Source: Carnobacterium pleistocenium FTR1
GTDB taxonomy: Bacteria > Bacillota > Bacilli > Lactobacillales > Carnobacteriaceae
Assembly: GCF_000744285.1 (NCBI RefSeq)
Contig: NZ_JQLQ01000002.1
Coordinates: 186,001 to 250,000 of the forward strand
Length of the DNA stretch: 64,000 nt
Direction of reading: 5' to 3'
Below the pieces are notes generated by a model. It was given only the letters and a program-made list of their open reading frames with translations. It was not told the origin of the DNA and did not search any database. Position 1 is the stretch's first letter; the number at the start of each line of letters is the position of its first letter. Below are positions 8,734 to 16,660 of the stretch, in pieces. Position numbers and translations under genes: made by a program.

Positions 8734-9693
8734 ATGTCGTACTTACACTATAAGGCAATCAACTGGAACGAAATTGAAGATAAGTTAGATCATTCAACTT
8801 GGGAGAAATTAACATCTTTATTTTGGCTAGATACTCGAATCCCTGTTACGAATGAAAAATCGCAATGGGAAAGTCTTCCAGAAAAAGAAAGAGAAGTATT
8901 CATGAAAGCATTGGCTGGGTTAGCTTCAATCGCTACCTTTCAATCAGAAAAAGGGAATATGGTCATTCAAGAAGAAAAACATACTCAACAAGAAGCTGCT
9001 ATTTACAATAATATTCAATTTATTGAGTCGGTTCATGCTAAAGCTTACAATACAATTTTGACTGGATTTAATGAATCCGAAGGGGTTGATACTGTTTTGA
9101 CATGGGCAGATAACAGTACCGAACTGCAATACAAATTAAATCGTATTCTTGAAGTCTATAAAACTGGAAATATTCTTCAAAAACGAGTAGCAAACTTAAT
9201 TTTAGAAGGAGTACTAACTTATAGTAGTCTCTTTACTCCGTTAATGTACTGGACACAAAAAAGGTTCACTAACGTTGCGGAAATGATTAAGTTAGTTCTT
9301 ATGAATGAATCCTTGCATTGCTTTTACATTAGCCATAAATTCCAACTAGGTTTTTTTGAATTATCTCAGCAAGAACAGGTGAGTATGAGAGATTGGACCT
9401 TCGATTTTATGGTTGATCTAGTCAGTAACGAATTGATTTATATAGAGCAAATTTATAAGGGAACTGATTGGGTCGAGGAAAGTAAAGATTTTGTTCGACA
9501 ACAGGCTAACAAAGCACTTATAAGCTTGGGTTTCGAACCGCTTTACCCAGAAATAAGTGCAAGTAATACCCATATAGATTCAATCAATACAATTTTGACT
9601 AAAGTAACGCATCATGAAGCAGGCAGCCAATCAGGCGTCAGTTTTAAATTTGATAAAGAAGATGCGATGGCTGAGGAAGATTACAACTTTTAA
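8734..9693 (+). CDS. class Ib NrdF-like beta subunit lacking a metal-ligand Asp
   Basis: R2-like protein of 319 aa, 12 bp after nrdE. Most active-site residues are present: the E-x-x-H pair and radical Tyr in IESVHAKAY, Glu in LEGVLTYSS, and Glu/His in NESLH. The first ligand is lost: residue 67 is Ala (AGLASIATFQSEKG) where NrdF proteins have Asp in a GLxLLD motif, and the neighbouring paralog has LLDTLQ. GAT to GCT is one base change. The C-terminal tail EEDYNF, needed to dock NrdE, is kept. It may be a metal-altered, inactive or regulatory R2; it is not simply truncated. Confidence 0.85.
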   Translation: MSYLHYKAINWNEIEDKLDHSTWEKLTSLFWLDTRIPVTNEKSQWESLPEKEREVFMKALAGLASIATFQSEKGNMVIQEEKHTQQEAAIYNNIQFIESVHAKAYNTILTGFNESEGVDTVLTWADNSTELQYKLNRILEVYKTGNILQKRVANLILEGVLTYSSLFTPLMYWTQKRFTNVAEMIKLVLMNESLHCFYISHKFQLGFFELSQQEQVSMRDWTFDFMVDLVSNELIYIEQIYKGTDWVEESKDFVRQQANKALISLGFEPLYPEISASNTHIDSINTILTKVTHHEAGSQSGVSFKFDKEDAMAEEDYNF

Positions 9694-9699
9694 TAATTA

Positions 9700-9738
9700 A
9701 AACTAGCATGTAAGATTCAAAAGACTGCATGCTAGTTT
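9700..9738 (+). other. intercistronic hairpin between the two nrdF genes
   Basis: AAACTAGCATG (9700-9710) pairs perfectly with CATGCTAGTTT (9728-9738) across a 17-base loop, directly before the AAGGAGGG ribosome site of the second nrdF. There is no T-run, so it is probably an mRNA stabiliser or processing/attenuation element rather than a terminator. Confidence 0.6.
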
Positions 9739-9754
9739 AAGGAGGGAAATACCA

Positions 9755-10711
9755 ATGCATTCAAATCATAAGGTAATCAATTGGAATAAAATTGAAGATG
9801 AATTAGACGATTACGTTTGGGACAAGGCAACTTCGCAATTTTGGTTAGATACGCGTGTTCCTATCTCAAATGACTTAGCAGATTGGCGAGAACTGTCATC
9901 TGTTGAACAGAAAGTGATTAATAAGGTTGTGGGTGGTCTGGCCTTATTAGATACATTACAATCTGAAAAAGGCGTTAATGCTATGCGAGAGGATGTGCGT
10001 ACGCATAAAGAAGCGGCCATTCTTAACAACTTTTTATTTATGGAGTCGATTCATGCGAAGAGTTATGGAACAATTTTAACTTCTTTAAACAGTATCAAGA
10101 GTATCAGTGAAATTTATGATTGGATGAATAATGATGAACGGATGCAATATAAGGCAAAGCGGATCAATGATATCTACAAAACCGGTAATGGCCTACAAAA
10201 GAAAATTGCTAGTATCTTTTTAGAAGGTATTTTATACTACAGCAACTTCTATGCTCCACTATGGTATCGGGGTAGTAATAAGCTTGCTAACTTAGCCGAA
10301 CTGATCAAATTAATTATCCGTGATGAATCAGTGCATGGGACTTACTTAGGGTATAAATTCCAATTAACGTATAATGAATTACCTGAAGAAGAGCAAAAGA
10401 AGTTGCTCGATTGGATGTACCCATTATTAGAAGATTTGATGGAAAATGAATTAGCTTATACGGAGGAAATTTATAGCCAAATCGATATAGCAGAAGACGT
10501 TAAGACATTTGTCCGCTATAATGCTAATAAATCATTGCAAAATATGGGCTTCCCAGCTTATTATGAGCATGCTGATCTAGCCGACGTTAATCCTATTGTG
10601 ATGAATGGTATCTCCATTGAAACGTCAAATCATGATTTTTTCTCTCAAGTTGGAGCAGGGTACCTTATGGGGAATGCTGAAACAATGGTAGACGATGATT
10701 ATCACTTTTAA
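9755..10711 (+). CDS. nrdF: class Ib ribonucleotide reductase beta subunit
   Basis: Radical-generating subunit, 318 aa. All expected ligands are present: Asp66 in GLALLDTLQ, Glu and His in MESIHAKSY with the radical Tyr, Glu in LEGILYYSNFY, and Glu/His in RDESVHG. The C-terminal DDDYHF resembles the NrdE-binding tail. It is a tandem paralog of the preceding gene, separated by 61 bp with a perfect hairpin. This copy is probably the one that supports dNTP synthesis. A strong AAGGAGGG precedes the ATG. Confidence 0.94.
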   Translation: MHSNHKVINWNKIEDELDDYVWDKATSQFWLDTRVPISNDLADWRELSSVEQKVINKVVGGLALLDTLQSEKGVNAMREDVRTHKEAAILNNFLFMESIHAKSYGTILTSLNSIKSISEIYDWMNNDERMQYKAKRINDIYKTGNGLQKKIASIFLEGILYYSNFYAPLWYRGSNKLANLAELIKLIIRDESVHGTYLGYKFQLTYNELPEEEQKKLLDWMYPLLEDLMENELAYTEEIYSQIDIAEDVKTFVRYNANKSLQNMGFPAYYEHADLADVNPIVMNGISIETSNHDFFSQVGAGYLMGNAETMVDDDYHF

Positions 10712-10820
10712 TAACTTAATTTTTTAAAAACCATGAAAAAAAGATGGATCAAGGTAGCCAAAATTTATAGATTTCGTAAATTCAATAGTGTTCAACGAAT
10801 TTTCAAAAAAAAAGAAACTA

Positions 10821-10864
10821 AAAACAGGTAAGAAAAGGGTAGGTCACCTTTTCTTACCTGTTTT
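10821..10864. terminator. bidirectional terminator between nrdF and apbE
   Basis: AAAACAGGTAAGAAAAGG (10821-10838) pairs perfectly with the sequence at 10847-10864 (CCTTTTCTTACCTGTTTT), with an 8-base loop and T/A-rich flanks. It separates convergent genes and can work in both directions. Confidence 0.9.
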
Positions 10865-10919
10865 TATTATAAAATGACTTAAGCAATTCATTCGTTTATG
10901 ATTTTGTCATGCTCAGTTT

Positions 10920-11858
10920 CTAAAGCAAGATAACATACGGTACAAGACCACGTGTTATTTTTACTTCGTTGGCTTTCGTGATGACGAGAGCTTCGATACC
11001 TGGAATGTTATCAATGTGTTGAATGACAGCGGTGGGACTAAGCGCAAAGGCCATGGTGGTCCACAATTCTCCGTCAAGCGACTTGTCTGAAACAATAGTT
11101 ATACTGGCTAATTCATTTTCAATCGGAAAGCCTGTTTTTGAATCAAAAATATGGTGATATTTTTTTCCATTTACCTTAAGTGACCGTTCATAAATACCGG
11201 ATGTTACTACTGACTTGTCTTTAACTAATATAGCTCCAGCTAAATCTCCACGTATCGGTGAAGGTTTTTGAATGCCTACACGCCAATAACCATCTTTGTG
11301 CTTTTGATTTTCTCCAATAGTCAATACATTCCCGCCCAAGTCTATTAAGCCGCTTTTCACACCTTCTTTTTGAAAGAAGGTTTTAAGTTGATCGGCAAAA
11401 TACCCTTTTGCTAAGGCACCAAGATCTATTTCCATTCCTTTTTTCGTTAAGTATACTGTTCCTTTAGCTGCATCTAGTTCAATATCAGCTGGATCAATCA
11501 GCTTTAAGCGCTCTTCGATTTCTCTTTGTTCAGGCACATGAGCGCCAGTAAAGCCAATTTTCCATAACTTGATGAGCGGTCCGATTGTGATGTTAAGTGC
11601 AAGGTTAGAAGATAGGCTATATTCCTTGCCGATTTGAATCAATTCATATAAATCTGGCTCGACGCGAACGGAATTCAGTCCCGCTTGCTGATTCACGGCC
11701 ATTAAATCGCTTTTAAAATCATTTGCGCTAAACCGATTTTCGTAGCTTGCTAGCAGGTGATCAGCTTGTTCCAATAATTTTTCTGCCTCTGGATGTACTA
11801 TGGAAAGGGTGATTTGTGTGCCCATTCGTTCAATTATTTTCTGTTTGATTTTTTTCAT
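10920..11858 (-). CDS. apbE: FAD:protein FMN transferase, cytosolic
   Basis: ApbE-family enzyme, 312 aa, that uses FAD to attach FMN covalently to Thr/Ser in FMN_bind domains. Seen: RFSANDFKSDLMAVNQQAG near residue 42, IDLGALAKGYFADQL near residue 169, a Gly-rich DLGGNVLTIG, and SGIYERSLKVNGKKYHHIFDSKTGFPIENELASITIV. There is no signal peptide or lipobox, so it should act in the cytosol. It is divergent from two FMN_bind proteins that carry its target motif (D-x-x-S-G-A-T), the obvious substrates. Close homologs act outside the membrane, so the location is notable. Confidence 0.92.
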   Translation of the reverse strand: MKKIKQKIIERMGTQITLSIVHPEAEKLLEQADHLLASYENRFSANDFKSDLMAVNQQAGLNSVRVEPDLYELIQIGKEYSLSSNLALNITIGPLIKLWKIGFTGAHVPEQREIEERLKLIDPADIELDAAKGTVYLTKKGMEIDLGALAKGYFADQLKTFFQKEGVKSGLIDLGGNVLTIGENQKHKDGYWRVGIQKPSPIRGDLAGAILVKDKSVVTSGIYERSLKVNGKKYHHIFDSKTGFPIENELASITIVSDKSLDGELWTTMAFALSPTAVIQHIDNIPGIEALVITKANEVKITRGLVPYVILL

Positions 11859-11957
11859 CCACCTATCTGTAAGATTGAAAATTTACTGTACTATCTCTAA
11901 TTGCATTTTAGCATACTCTAATAACGAGTTGAGAATCTTTCTATTGAATTTAAAAAA

Positions 11958-12039
11958 TTGATCTAGGTCAATTTTTTGAAATTTCTTTTCATTTATAATG
12001 AATACGTAAACAAATAATATATTGTGAAATTAATAACAA
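11958..12039 (+). promoter_or_regulatory. putative Crp/Fnr-type activated promoter with Rex-like site
   Basis: TTGATCTAGGTCAA (11958-11971) is one base from a perfect FNR-type half-site pair. The -10 TATAAT is at 11994-11999, so the box centre falls at about -41.5, the class II activator position, and no good -35 exists. Downstream, TTGTGAAATTAATAACAA (12022-12039) resembles a Rex box (12 of 14 defined positions). Both suggest redox or anaerobic control of the FMN_bind operon. Confidence 0.5.
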
Positions 12040-12055
12040 TAATTAGGAGGTCAAT

Positions 12056-13141
12056 ATGATTAATCTTAAACCAGGAACGTACAAAGGAAGATCAACCGGG
12101 TACCATGATTATATTACCGTTGATGTAAAAGTTGATGAGGAAAAGATTTTAGAAATTAACTACTCTGAAAATGAAACCCCCAATAAAGGTGGAGTAGCCG
12201 TAGCGAAAATGGTTGAAGATATTATCAAACAACAATCAGTGGAAATTGATACAGTTTCCGGTGCTACATATGCTTCAGAAGGTACGTTGCGGGCCGTGGA
12301 CTATGCACTAGGTGTGGCACGTGGAGAACGAGCACCTATTGATGGTGAATTTAATGAAGAAACAGGAATAATCGAGCATAATTTCACACCTGGAACATAC
12401 AGTGGAAACGGTGATGGATATAAAGGTGAAATCAACCTGAATGTAACGGTAAGTGAAAATAAGATTGAAAAAATTGAATACCAAGGAAAAGAAACGGCAG
12501 ACGTCGGTGGTATAGCCATAGAGGAAATTATTGCAAATGTTCTACGTAAACAATCTTCTCAAGTTGATACGATTTCGGGAGCAACTTTTTCTTCTCGAGG
12601 AGCACAAGAAGCTTTAGATTATGCTTTAGGTATAGCGATAGGGGAAATCGATCCAGATGCTGCACCAAAGTTAGAAGACTTAGAACCTCGTATCCAATTT
12701 AAAGGCGGATCACTGACAATTGAACAAATTGAAGCTATTCTAAATGCACTGCCAGTTGAAATTACATTTGTTGGACCAGATTTGCGATTCCAATATTTCA
12801 ATGAAGAGCATCATGAGTTCCATCGCTCTCAAGCAAGTCTAGGAAGCCACTTTATTGATTGCCATCCACCTCATTTACGTAAATTTGTTGGTAAATTAGC
12901 TGGAGAATTAGCGAACGGTACACGTAAGAGTGAAACGCATTGGTTCACACGAAAAAGTGGAGACCGTAAAATTTTTGTTTCTTATGTTCCAGTTTTCAAT
13001 CGTAAAGGTGAAAGTATCGGATTCATGGAATACGTACAAAATGGAACGCCATTTATTGACTCAATAAATGAACCAAATCGCCGCGGTGAATTAAGCGATC
13101 CAGCTGAACCAAATCCATTTGCCCGTGAAAAATGGGATTGA
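12056..13141 (+). CDS. two FMN_bind domains plus PAS domain protein
   Basis: Soluble 361-aa protein without signal peptide. Residues about 5-90 and 105-195 are two FMN_bind domains, each with an ApbE flavinylation motif: DTVSGATYAS (predicted FMN-Thr71) and DTISGATFSS (Thr177). Residues about 225-340 form a PAS domain of the kind found after DUF438 (ALPVEITFVGPDLRFQYFN, then CHPPHLRKFVGKL). The likely role is a cytosolic carrier of two covalent flavins joined to a sensory or electron-accepting PAS domain. It starts an operon with a DUF454 protein and an OYE-FMN_bind fusion. The domain calls are firm; the function is not known. Confidence 0.85.
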   Translation: MINLKPGTYKGRSTGYHDYITVDVKVDEEKILEINYSENETPNKGGVAVAKMVEDIIKQQSVEIDTVSGATYASEGTLRAVDYALGVARGERAPIDGEFNEETGIIEHNFTPGTYSGNGDGYKGEINLNVTVSENKIEKIEYQGKETADVGGIAIEEIIANVLRKQSSQVDTISGATFSSRGAQEALDYALGIAIGEIDPDAAPKLEDLEPRIQFKGGSLTIEQIEAILNALPVEITFVGPDLRFQYFNEEHHEFHRSQASLGSHFIDCHPPHLRKFVGKLAGELANGTRKSETHWFTRKSGDRKIFVSYVPVFNRKGESIGFMEYVQNGTPFIDSINEPNRRGELSDPAEPNPFAREKWD

Positions 13142-13196
13142 ACTAACAAATAAAAGAATTCAGCACTATGTTATATAGAGAAAAGGAATGATGCAG

Positions 13197-13598
13197 ATGA
13201 AACGCTATTTTTTAGTTAGTGTTGGGGTTATTTCGTTTTTATTGGGTTTGATTGGTGTCATGATGCCTATTTTACCGACCACACCATTTCTATTGTTAGC
13301 TGGTTATTGCTTTGCACACAGTTCCAGCAAGTTTAATGACTGGTTAAAAGACACGAAAGTTTATCAAATATACGTATCAGATTATGCTGAAACAAAATCC
13401 ATTCCGAAGAATAAAAAATGGAAAATACTAGTAAATATTTATATTCTGATGAGCATTTCCATATTACTTGCCCCGTTTCAACCGGTTAAAATAATGTTAG
13501 TGGTGCTGACCATTGCTTTAACCGTTGGGGTATTATTCGTTATCCCAAATCGTGAAGTTCATCTTGAAACAGAAGAAAAAAAAACAGAGATACATTAA
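13197..13598 (+). CDS. DUF454 (YbaN-like) membrane protein
   Basis: Small integral membrane protein, 133 aa from ATG 13197, chosen because AAAAGGA lies at a proper distance; two earlier ATGs abut it. The DUF454 signature GLIGVMMPILPTTPFLLLAGYCFAHSS is near the N-terminus, followed by WLKDTKVYQIYV and a second hydrophobic pair. No function is established for the family. Its place between two flavin proteins suggests a membrane partner for their redox function, but that is inference. Confidence 0.85.
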   Translation: MKRYFLVSVGVISFLLGLIGVMMPILPTTPFLLLAGYCFAHSSSKFNDWLKDTKVYQIYVSDYAETKSIPKNKKWKILVNIYILMSISILLAPFQPVKIMLVVLTIALTVGVLFVIPNREVHLETEEKKTEIH

Positions 13599-13620
13599 AT
13601 CGCTGGAAGGGACTGCACAC

Positions 13621-15105
13621 ATGTCAAATAAACTATTCGAGGAAATTGAACTAAAAGCAGGAGTAACTTTAAAAAACCGCATTATGATGGCTCCAATGAC
13701 TATTCAAGCAGCCTATTTTGATGGAACGGTCACACAAGAGATGATTGATTATTATGCCCATCGTTCTGGAGAAGCGGGTGCAATCATCGTGGAGAGTTCA
13801 TTTGTGGAGGATAAAGGACGAGGATTTGCGGGAGCTTTAGGCAACACTAAAGACTCTCAAGGGAAAGAATTGCAAAAATTGGCTAGTGCAATCAAGGAAA
13901 AAGGTTCCAAAGCTATTTTGCAAATTTATCATGCTGGGAGAATGGCAGCCCCTGAACTCAATGGGGGAGCTGCACCCATCTCAGCTAGTCCTGTGGCAGC
14001 GTTGCGCCCAGATGCGGTTACACCGCGCCAAATGATGCCAATAGACATTGATAAAATGATTCAGTGTTTTACAGACGCAACGCGACGTGCGATTGAAGCC
14101 GGATTTGACGGAGTTGAGATCCATGGCGCCAATACGTACTTGATTCAGCAATTTTTCTCCCCTCATTCGAATCGTCGTGAAGACAACTGGGGCGGCAACC
14201 GAGAAGCACGCGCTAGATTTCCAGAAGCAGTGATGCAAGCCGTGCAAGAAGAAGCCAAGAGACAGCAAGCAGAGCACTTTATTGTGGGTTACCGATTCTC
14301 TCCAGAAGAAATTGAAGAGCCAGGTATCAGCTTTGAAGATACCATGTACTTATTGAACCGCTTAGCTAAACTGAACCCGGATTACTTCCATAGTTCAATG
14401 GGTAAATGGGACAGAACATCGATCAGAGATAAAGAAGACAGCCAGTCGTTACTCGAAAAATATGGCGAACAGCAATCGGAAGAGTTAGCTCAGATTGCTC
14501 TTATCGGTGTAGGAGGAATTGGACAACGCAGCGATGCAGAAGCTGCGCTTGAAGCTGGATATGATTTAGTTGCTGTTGGAAAAGCGTTTTTGGTTGAACC
14601 GAATTGGGTTGGGAAAGCAGAGATGGGCAAAGAAATCAAAAACTTTGCAGATATCAATGAGCAAGACCAGTTGCACGTCCCTGAACCATTGTGGGATGTG
14701 ATGGATTTTATGATTAGAGATGTACAAGCAGATGAAGAAAAATATGAACATTTGAAAGCATTGCAAAATGTGAAAATCACTTTCAATCCTGGTACCTATG
14801 AAGCTTTTGCTGAAGGTCATGATGGAAGTGACATCCCAATGAAAGTGACTTTTTCGGATACCAAAATTATGGCAATAGAATTGGACGGCCAAGAGCAAAC
14901 TGATGCTGTTGCAACTTCCGTTTTCAAGCGGTTGCCAGAAGAGATTATTGATGGGCAAACGTTGCAAGTAGATATCATCTCAGGTGCAACAGTGACTTCA
15001 AGAAGCCTTATTGATGGAGTGGCTGATGCAGTCGAAAAAGCAGGTGGAAACTCCGAAGCTTTGCGTGTACGTTCAAAAGCTGCTATTCAATGGAGTAGTA
15101 AATAA
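13621..15105 (+). CDS. OYE-like flavin reductase fused to FMN_bind domain
   Basis: 494-aa fusion; ATG 13621 is preferred to upstream in-frame starts because GGAAGGG precedes it and the OYE domain begins at once (KLFEEIELKAGVTLKNRIMMAPM). Residues about 1-345 are an Old Yellow Enzyme-type TIM barrel (HGANTYLIQQFFSPHSNRREDNWGG; GVGGIGQRSDAEAALEAGYDLVAVGKAFL). Residues about 385-475 are an FMN_bind domain with DIISGATVTS, predicted covalent FMN at Thr457. NADH-dependent fumarate/acrylate-type reductases use OYE plus FMN_bind plus a FAD_binding_2 domain; here the last domain is absent, so electrons probably go to another protein. Last gene of the operon. Confidence 0.85.
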   Translation: MSNKLFEEIELKAGVTLKNRIMMAPMTIQAAYFDGTVTQEMIDYYAHRSGEAGAIIVESSFVEDKGRGFAGALGNTKDSQGKELQKLASAIKEKGSKAILQIYHAGRMAAPELNGGAAPISASPVAALRPDAVTPRQMMPIDIDKMIQCFTDATRRAIEAGFDGVEIHGANTYLIQQFFSPHSNRREDNWGGNREARARFPEAVMQAVQEEAKRQQAEHFIVGYRFSPEEIEEPGISFEDTMYLLNRLAKLNPDYFHSSMGKWDRTSIRDKEDSQSLLEKYGEQQSEELAQIALIGVGGIGQRSDAEAALEAGYDLVAVGKAFLVEPNWVGKAEMGKEIKNFADINEQDQLHVPEPLWDVMDFMIRDVQADEEKYEHLKALQNVKITFNPGTYEAFAEGHDGSDIPMKVTFSDTKIMAIELDGQEQTDAVATSVFKRLPEEIIDGQTLQVDIISGATVTSRSLIDGVADAVEKAGGNSEALRVRSKAAIQWSSK

Positions 15106-15129
15106 AAAAAGAATTTTCATTAGCGAGTT

Positions 15130-15175
15130 AAAAGAAGTCAAGGTAAGCAGTGAGCTGACCTTGGCTTCTTTTGCT
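15130..15175 (+). terminator. terminator after the flavin operon
   Basis: AAAAGAAGTCAAGGT (15130-15144) pairs with ACCTTGGCTTCTTTT (15158-15172), allowing one wobble or mismatch, and is followed by TTTG. Confidence 0.8.
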
Positions 15176-15210
15176 TTGTATATAGATAAGAAAGGTATCA
15201 ACCAACTAAA

Positions 15211-15248
15211 AAAGAGGTGTAGCGAAAAATTATTCGTCACATCTCTTT
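15211..15248. terminator. second hairpin, possible terminator
   Basis: AAAGAGGTGT (15211-15220) pairs with ACATCTCTTT (15239-15248) with one wobble. Inner GCGAA/TTCGT extends the stem. It lies downstream of the main terminator and faces the convergent FMN-binding protein gene. Confidence 0.4.
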
Positions 15249-15319
15249 ATAATTTTACAGAATGACTTAAAACTAATTATGACTCAGCAATCAATAATGA
15301 TCAAACTGATAATAAGAAA

Positions 15320-15697
15320 TTAAAGCAATTGTTTTTGAGATTCTACGGTAACTTCAAGTAATTTATTCATAAAAGGATAGTCCTCTTTCATTTGGTCAAA
15401 CTCTTCACCAGCATCAAGGAAACGTGCTCGTCCTTCAATTAAGAAACCTGTTCCTTGATAACCATTGAAACCTTCGACTTCTCGACTACCTAGAGTCAAA
15501 ATAACTTTATCATTTTTCACCATATCTTCTTGAACGCTTGTAAATCCAGCTATTGGAGCTAGAATACGTTTGTCTTCAGTTATACGTAAAAATGAGTTCC
15601 AAGTACAACGAACATGAGGAGCATCACTGCTTCCCCATGATGTAACAGAAACGACACCTTCGTGCTTGATAACTTCAAAAAAAGTTTTACTTAACAT
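15320..15697 (-). CDS. small FMN-binding protein (PNPOx-like split barrel)
   Basis: 125-aa flavin-binding split-barrel protein. From memory it aligns along nearly its whole length with the Desulfovibrio FMN-binding protein: xxTFFEVxKxEGVV at the N-terminus, TWNSFLR, RILAPIAGF, ILTLGSREV and GTGFLIEGRARF. It should bind FMN non-covalently and act as a small cytosolic electron carrier. AGGAGG is upstream of the ATG. It is convergent with the flavin operon, so the neighbourhood stays flavin-related. Its promoter has a LexA-like box. Confidence 0.82.
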   Translation of the reverse strand: MLSKTFFEVIKHEGVVSVTSWGSSDAPHVRCTWNSFLRITEDKRILAPIAGFTSVQEDMVKNDKVILTLGSREVEGFNGYQGTGFLIEGRARFLDAGEEFDQMKEDYPFMNKLLEVTVESQKQLL

Positions 15698-15735
15698 ACT
15701 TGACCTCCTATATGTATTTATCTTAGTGCATGGTA

Positions 15736-15764
15736 ATTATACCACTGAACGAACATACGTTCAA
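15736..15764 (-). promoter_or_regulatory. promoter with LexA (SOS)-like box
   Basis: Reading leftward, -35 TTGAAC (15764-15759) and -10 TATAAT (15741-15736) have an ideal 17-bp spacer. CGAACATACGTTCA (15750-15763, + strand) overlaps the -35 and spacer and matches the Gram-positive LexA/DinR consensus CGAACRNRYGTTYG at 13 of 14 positions. It should control the FMN-binding protein gene. Confidence 0.55.
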
Positions 15765-15865
15765 ATTCATCTTAACATATGAAGATTATTCTAAGAGTAT
15801 TGACAATTTTTATTTATAGTAATAACAAGTCAAATAAAACACCTGAAATAAGCTATAAGGTATTT

Positions 15866-16021
15866 TTAGTCTTCTAAATCAGATATTCGAAGAAAGCAAT
15901 AACCTAAAATAATTAGAGCGTATCCAAAAATGAATCTTTGGGTAGATACAGCCAAAATAGCGCTACTAAAAATAAGAATTGATAAAATATGATAACAATT
16001 TCTTTTCGTTGTTTTTTTCAT
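15866..16021 (-). CDS. small membrane peptide, 51 aa
   Basis: Not in the usual size range, but it has a proper start: GGAGAT lies about 7 bases before ATG 16021. The sequence begins MKKTTKRNCYHILSI and contains two hydrophobic stretches (ILSILIFSSAILAV and FIFGYALIILGYCFL), ending RISDLED. It is probably a two-pass or membrane-associated peptide. I do not recognise it. Similar short membrane proteins are common in the next 12 kb. Confidence 0.45.
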   Translation of the reverse strand: MKKTTKRNCYHILSILIFSSAILAVSTQRFIFGYALIILGYCFLRISDLED

Positions 16022-16103
16022 TACGATATCTCCTATAGCCATTTTCTTGATCTAGTGGTTCTTAATAGAATTATCTCTCTAATCTCTTAGAACTAAAAGA
16101 ACG

Positions 16104-16152
16104 CAGTGGTTTACATAGTAGCAACCATTGGTTGCTACTATGTAAACCACTG
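16104..16152. repeat. 49-bp perfect palindrome (copy A of a dispersed family)
   Basis: 24-bp arms around one central base (16128), exact on both sides; the core reads TTTACATAGTAGCAACCA and its complement. It is preceded by AGAACGCAGT, a tag shared with the copies near 18289 and 24496. There is no T-run. Around it (16022-16353) I see no gene. Confidence 0.85.
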
Positions 16153-16353
16153 GTTGTTGGGCAGGGATATTTGCTTTTAGTAAGATAGGGATAAGTACTG
16201 ATCAAGGAAAAAGATGTTTATGATTAAGATGAAAATTGATGAATAGTAAAATCAAAAAATATTTTGCAAAATAATGAAACAGAAAATTCAAATGAAATGT
16301 CAAAAATTAGAATTTATCGATGAGAATACTAAAAAGAAGAAGAGTTACTACTT

Positions 16354-16660
16354 TTATTGTTTAAAGTATATTTGGAGACGATTTAGTATGGGGAAATTAG
16401 TATGTTTATGATAAAGTCGATTATCATTAATAATGAGGTCTTGTTTTAAACTGCTAGAGAAATTAATGGTGTGCATGAACTCTTTAACCAATATCAACCC
16501 GGAATCTGAGGACAAATTACCCCCAGAGTGAGACAACGTAATGTTTGAATTGAAAAGTAAACGATTTTCGCGTAAAGTTGCCATAGAGAGAACTCCATTC
16601 TTTTGTTACATGTAGGTGATTTAACCGTAACAAATTGGAGTTCTTTTTACATACCCAAAG
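16354..16660 (-). mobile_element. IS1380-family remnant
   Basis: A 76-codon frame (16354-16584) encodes only the N-terminus of an IS1380-type transposase (MATLRENRLLFNSNITLS, then GGNLSSDSGLILVKEF); the catalytic domain is gone. Just outside the start, AGAACTCCA and TGGAGTTCT, with inner TTTGTTAC/GTAACAAA, form an imperfect dyad (about 16588-16650), as might be left from the IS end. It marks past transposition at the left edge of the accessory zone. Confidence 0.7.

Noticed and set aside
8734-9693. First NrdF as a metal-free class Ie (DOPA radical) R2
   Set aside because: Class Ie proteins, as I recall them, replace several glutamates; here the glutamates and histidines are all kept and only one Asp is lost.
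12301-12801. Leftward frames inside the FMN_bind-PAS gene
   Set aside because: No ribosome sites and they are antisense to conserved domains.
15011-15265. 84-codon rightward frame overlapping the end of the OYE fusion
   Set aside because: It runs through the OYE gene end and two hairpins in another frame, with no ribosome site; a shadow frame.
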